Origin: Shewanella algicola
GTDB taxonomy: Bacteria > Pseudomonadota > Gammaproteobacteria > Enterobacterales > Shewanellaceae
Direction of reading: 5' to 3'
DNA: 64,000 nt
NCBI RefSeq assembly: GCF_014648035.1
Contig: NZ_BMQI01000008.1
Coordinates: forward strand, 47,721 to 111,720
Position numbers and translations under genes: made by a program. This document shows, piece after piece, positions 61,025 through 64,000 of this stretch. The notes beneath the pieces are model-generated. The model was given only the letters and a program-made list of their open reading frames with translations. It made no database searches and was not told where the DNA came from. How positions within the stretch are numbered: the first letter of the stretch is position 1; each line of letters opens with the position of its first letter.

Positions 61025-64000
61025 TCACCCTCCTGTTGCCGAAGCAACATCATCAGCTAGCTTATATAGAAAACCTTCTACCTTGTTAGGGTTCATATCA
61101 AATACAGCATTTTTTACCTGACCACTAAAGCTATACTGATCTACCATGATTTTTCCTATTTTATTACCTACTTTTTGTAATGTCGTTCTAGCCCATGTAG
61201 ATCTGATATTCACCATTGAATCAGTAACTCTTAACTCAAAATCTAAAACCTGACTAGATTTTGCATTAGTTAAATCTAACCCTCGATGGCGATCCCACTC
61301 CCCAAACTCTATATACTCTCTATCTTCTAAGTAATTGATAATCTCATCTGATGATTTAGCCTCAACCATTAACTCTTTTATTTTTTGAAAGTCATCATAA
61401 AGCTCATCTTGCAAACTATCTAAAACATCCTTTACTTTACTGACATTTGAAAATGATATTTCGTTAACGACAAACTGAATAGCAGAGGTTATTGCACCAT
61501 TACCAAACTTTCCACCAGTCAGCTTTGAAATTGTCCCACCTGCAATAGTTTGAATTAATACCCTCTCTATTGTAGAAGAAGTTTCAATTTTCCCAATGCC
61601 CTTCATAATACCAGCACTAATAAACCCATGACCAAAGTCACCTCCCTGAACGGTACTCAATACTCCACCTGCTGTGGCATGAGCAAAAATTTCCTCTTCG
61701 ATAGACCATGCGTTGATAGTATCTTCTGCAGCATGAATTTCTCCACCAATAGCTCCGAAAACTGCACCCGACAAAGCTCCGTAAAATGTCCCTCTCAAAG
61801 TTCCGGTAGCAACATAACCACCCGCGGCTCCTGCAACAGCCCCCGCAGCAACAGGCCCCAATCCCCAAACAGTTGCTGCCCCGTATGTGGCATATGTAAT
61901 GATCGCTGCCAATATTACACGACCATATTTTTCTATGAACCGGCCAAACTCTCTGAATATTTTTTCAAAAAAGTACCCACTGGGGTCGGTATAGCTCATT
62001 GGGTTATTCAACACATAACTATAGCGGTTATAGTTCTGGCTATTCTTAGGCGCCTGGATGAAAGGATCGGCCTGCATGAAACGACCTAGGGTTGGGTCAT
62101 AAATTCGCCCTCCCATGTGAATGATATCCAGCCCTTTAAGCTCTTTATGACCGGTATAGCCGCGCTCTGTCGGCTCAGGAATCGTGAAGTTGGCCATTAA
62201 ACTATCGACATAAATGCTGTGTCGCTTGCCATATGGGTCATAAATCGCTTGCGACACTACCTTGCCATTTTGGTCGGTTACCGCAACAACCGACCCTTGA
62301 TGGTCTTTATGAAGATAATAGGACGATTGGCTACCATTACTTCGGTGTGTGACAACTATATCACCACCAACATAGTACTTGTGCTCAGTTAGCGCACCAG
62401 CCCCACCACTACGAACAACCTTTTCATAGTTACCAAGATAAGTTGTTTGGTAAGTCGTGCTTTTACCTTGCTCTACGCGACTATCGGTCTTGAAATACAG
62501 TTCTCTATCGACACCGTAGTACATTGTAGATGAGTTGCTACCTTTACTTATCTTGGTAGCTTTGTCGTAGCTGCCATAGGTAAAGCTACGACTACCGTCT
62601 GACGTAATATTGCCATTTCCATCATAGCTAAAGCTATAAAGTGCATGCGTGAACGATGAGTCACTGTAGACGCCCAGCAACTTATGGACTTTCACCGCAT
62701 CATACTTGTAGTAACCAGCTCCCGACTTGTATTTGAAGTTACCCCAGCCATCTAGCGTATAAGTTTGAGTCGACTTAAAGCTACCAGGTAGCGCACCAAG
62801 AGTGTCCTGATAACTGATGGTACGACGTTCCAAACGATTTAAATCGTCATAGGCGTACGACTCAGTAAAATTGCTACCACTGCCTACTTTTGAAGAGTAG
62901 TTGCTAGTCCTAGTTTTTACGTTGCCGATTAAGTCGTAAGTGACCCCAGCATAGTGAATATTTGGGTTTGAACTGTGAGTGATTTGTACACTGCTAAAGC
63001 GCCCCGTATCACTTTCATAGTCAATAGTGCTAATGACATTGTTGCCGTAACTCAGTTTTGACACATGATTACGTTCATCCATGTCATCAATCTGCTTTAA
63101 TTTTGCCTTGGTTTGGTTATTTCGCAGCAAATATAGGTAGCCGTTACTCTTATAAACAGATTCAACGGCAAAGCTACTGGTACCCGAAGGGTAGGTGGTC
63201 ACTTTGGGTCTGCTGTAGCTGTCATAGGACTGAGTCTGGGTATACCACTGACCATTGATATAAGTTTTGGTCTGCTCAGGCAATGACAGTTGATTATAGG
63301 TAAATGTTTTCTTGGTCGACGCCGATGACGTTGTATTACACGCAACAGAGGTGGCGGCATATTTTGCCGTCGACACCAGCTTGCCTACGGCTTTGCTGCT
63401 TGCGTGTGCCGTTGAACCATAGTTCCAGCACAGCGTCCCCTCCGAAGCCTCGTAACTTCTTATTTTGCGCCCTAATACATCATAACTAAAGGTAAACAGG
63501 TGCTGTCGAGCCGTTTTCTGCGTATAGAGTTCACCAAATGCATTATAGGTATACTGCCAGAGCCCTTTGATAGGGTCGTTAGTACTAAGCTTACGCCCCC
63601 AGTCATCATAGGTATTGCTAATAACACTCGACTTCCCATCGGCCACCGTTGTAGAGGAAAGCAAGTTCCCATACGAGTCGTACTCAAATTCGACCGTATT
63701 ACCGAGTTCATCGACCGTTTTAACTAACTCTCCAAATGCATTTTGGTAAGAGTAAGCAATTTGCCCTAAACCATTAATCTCCTGCGTTTCGTTGCCATAC
63801 CATCTCTTTTCGACATCATTCCCATTTGGACTGGTTACCAGATAAGGCCGTCCCAACACATCGTAATCTATGCTAGTCACAAGACTCGAGTTGGGTTCAG
63901 AAACAGTCTTCTGACGTCCCCGTTCATCATACGTTAAAACAACCGTATTCCAGGCTCCATCAAAGCCTTCGACGCTGTTAGCAACTTCTCTTCCCCAGCG
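61025..64000 (-). CDS. Rhs/YD-repeat polymorphic toxin (5' part outside window)
   Basis: The frame is open to base 64000, so the gene continues beyond the window; at least 991 residues are present. Many YD-type repeats (YDVLGRPY, YDSYGNLLSS, YDDWGRKLS, YDPYGKRH) lead to the Rhs core end RFMQADPFIQ and NRYSYVLNNPMSYTDPSGYF. After this come Gly/Ala-rich helices (residues ~670-800 of the visible part, GAVAGAAGGYVATG; GGTISKLTGGKFGNGAITSA) that often precede toxin tips, then a ~130-residue C-terminal domain with no recognised toxin family. Probably exported by a T6SS or related route; contact-dependent antagonism is inferred. Confidence 0.9.
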   Translation of the reverse strand, partial: RWGREVANSVEGFDGAWNTVVLTYDERGRQKTVSEPNSSLVTSIDYDVLGRPYLVTSPNGNDVEKRWYGNETQEINGLGQIAYSYQNAFGELVKTVDELGNTVEFEYDSYGNLLSSTTVADGKSSVISNTYDDWGRKLSTNDPIKGLWQYTYNAFGELYTQKTARQHLFTFSYDVLGRKIRSYEASEGTLCWNYGSTAHASSKAVGKLVSTAKYAATSVACNTTSSASTKKTFTYNQLSLPEQTKTYINGQWYTQTQSYDSYSRPKVTTYPSGTSSFAVESVYKSNGYLYLLRNNQTKAKLKQIDDMDERNHVSKLSYGNNVISTIDYESDTGRFSSVQITHSSNPNIHYAGVTYDLIGNVKTRTSNYSSKVGSGSNFTESYAYDDLNRLERRTISYQDTLGALPGSFKSTQTYTLDGWGNFKYKSGAGYYKYDAVKVHKLLGVYSDSSFTHALYSFSYDGNGNITSDGSRSFTYGSYDKATKISKGSNSSTMYYGVDRELYFKTDSRVEQGKSTTYQTTYLGNYEKVVRSGGAGALTEHKYYVGGDIVVTHRSNGSQSSYYLHKDHQGSVVAVTDQNGKVVSQAIYDPYGKRHSIYVDSLMANFTIPEPTERGYTGHKELKGLDIIHMGGRIYDPTLGRFMQADPFIQAPKNSQNYNRYSYVLNNPMSYTDPSGYFFEKIFREFGRFIEKYGRVILAAIITYATYGAATVWGLGPVAAGAVAGAAGGYVATGTLRGTFYGALSGAVFGAIGGEIHAAEDTINAWSIEEEIFAHATAGGVLSTVQGGDFGHGFISAGIMKGIGKIETSSTIERVLIQTIAGGTISKLTGGKFGNGAITSAIQFVVNEISFSNVSKVKDVLDSLQDELYDDFQKIKELMVEAKSSDEIINYLEDREYIEFGEWDRHRGLDLTNAKSSQVLDFELRVTDSMVNIRSTWARTTLQKVGNKIGKIMVDQYSFSGQVKNAVFDMNPNKVEGFLYKLADDVASATGG

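Overview
The window looks like a piece of a Shewanella chromosome (Gammaproteobacteria). The core gene order rpsA-ihfB-lapA-lapB-pyrF, cmk, aroA, an aromatic/aspartate aminotransferase, serC, gyrA, ubiG, gph, nrdA-nrdB-ferredoxin matches what I know of that genus, and the proteins read as Shewanella-like. This is from recognition, not a database search. No rRNA, tRNA or CRISPR array was seen.

Left part (1-33 kb), conserved chromosome. It opens with the [NiFe]-hydrogenase maturation operon (3' end of hypF, then hypB-hypC-hypD-hypE-hypA with overlapping ends and a small His-rich membrane protein after hypA). Next come fatty-acid type enzymes (an acyl-CoA dehydrogenase and a dienoyl-CoA-reductase-like SDR), the pyrF/lapB/lapA/ihfB/rpsA/cmk/aroA block on the minus strand, and the aminotransferase. 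A three-gene redox cassette follows (membrane ferric-reductase-like flavoprotein, 2x[4Fe-4S] ferredoxin, Tat-exported AprA/SdhA-like flavoprotein). Then serC, gyrA, ubiG-gph, the class Ia ribonucleotide reductase operon with two NrdR boxes and a DnaA box upstream, a tiny 2OG-Fe(II)-oxygenase-like gene, a broken YciI-family gene and a RIO1-like kinase.

Middle (33.4-46.2 kb). A 1.1-kb non-coding stretch with three degenerate copies of a ~90-bp repeat leads to a complete type I secretion cassette on the minus strand: ABC transporter, membrane-fusion protein, a 172-aa two-TM protein, and a 2459-aa RTX exoprotein carrying a lipase-like GHSLG serine motif, an HELVH zinc-peptidase-like motif and many calcium-binding nonapeptide repeats. 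The outer-membrane (TolC-like) partner is not in the window.

Right part (46.5-60 kb), accessory island. It holds a small tyrosine recombinase and a second copy of only that gene's 3' end (a recombination scar). Between them are a Fic protein with an AbiEi-like N-terminal half, preceded by three 23-bp tandem repeats, and a small orphan gene. A minus-strand operon of mostly unknown genes follows (PLD-like/wHTH protein, a membrane-anchored protein, YdjM-like membrane hydrolase, LPP20 lipoprotein, FlgT-N-like secreted protein). Divergent from it is a plus-strand recombination operon (RecE-like exonuclease with SAP-type insertions, RecT annealing protein, two unknown proteins, a zinc-ribbon membrane protein, a truncated sliding-clamp-like ORF).

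The right edge is an incomplete Rhs/YD-repeat polymorphic toxin on the minus strand, with a small secreted/lipoprotein-like gene directly after it that is a candidate immunity gene. The middle and right parts are therefore rich in antagonism and mobile-element functions, whereas the left part is housekeeping.
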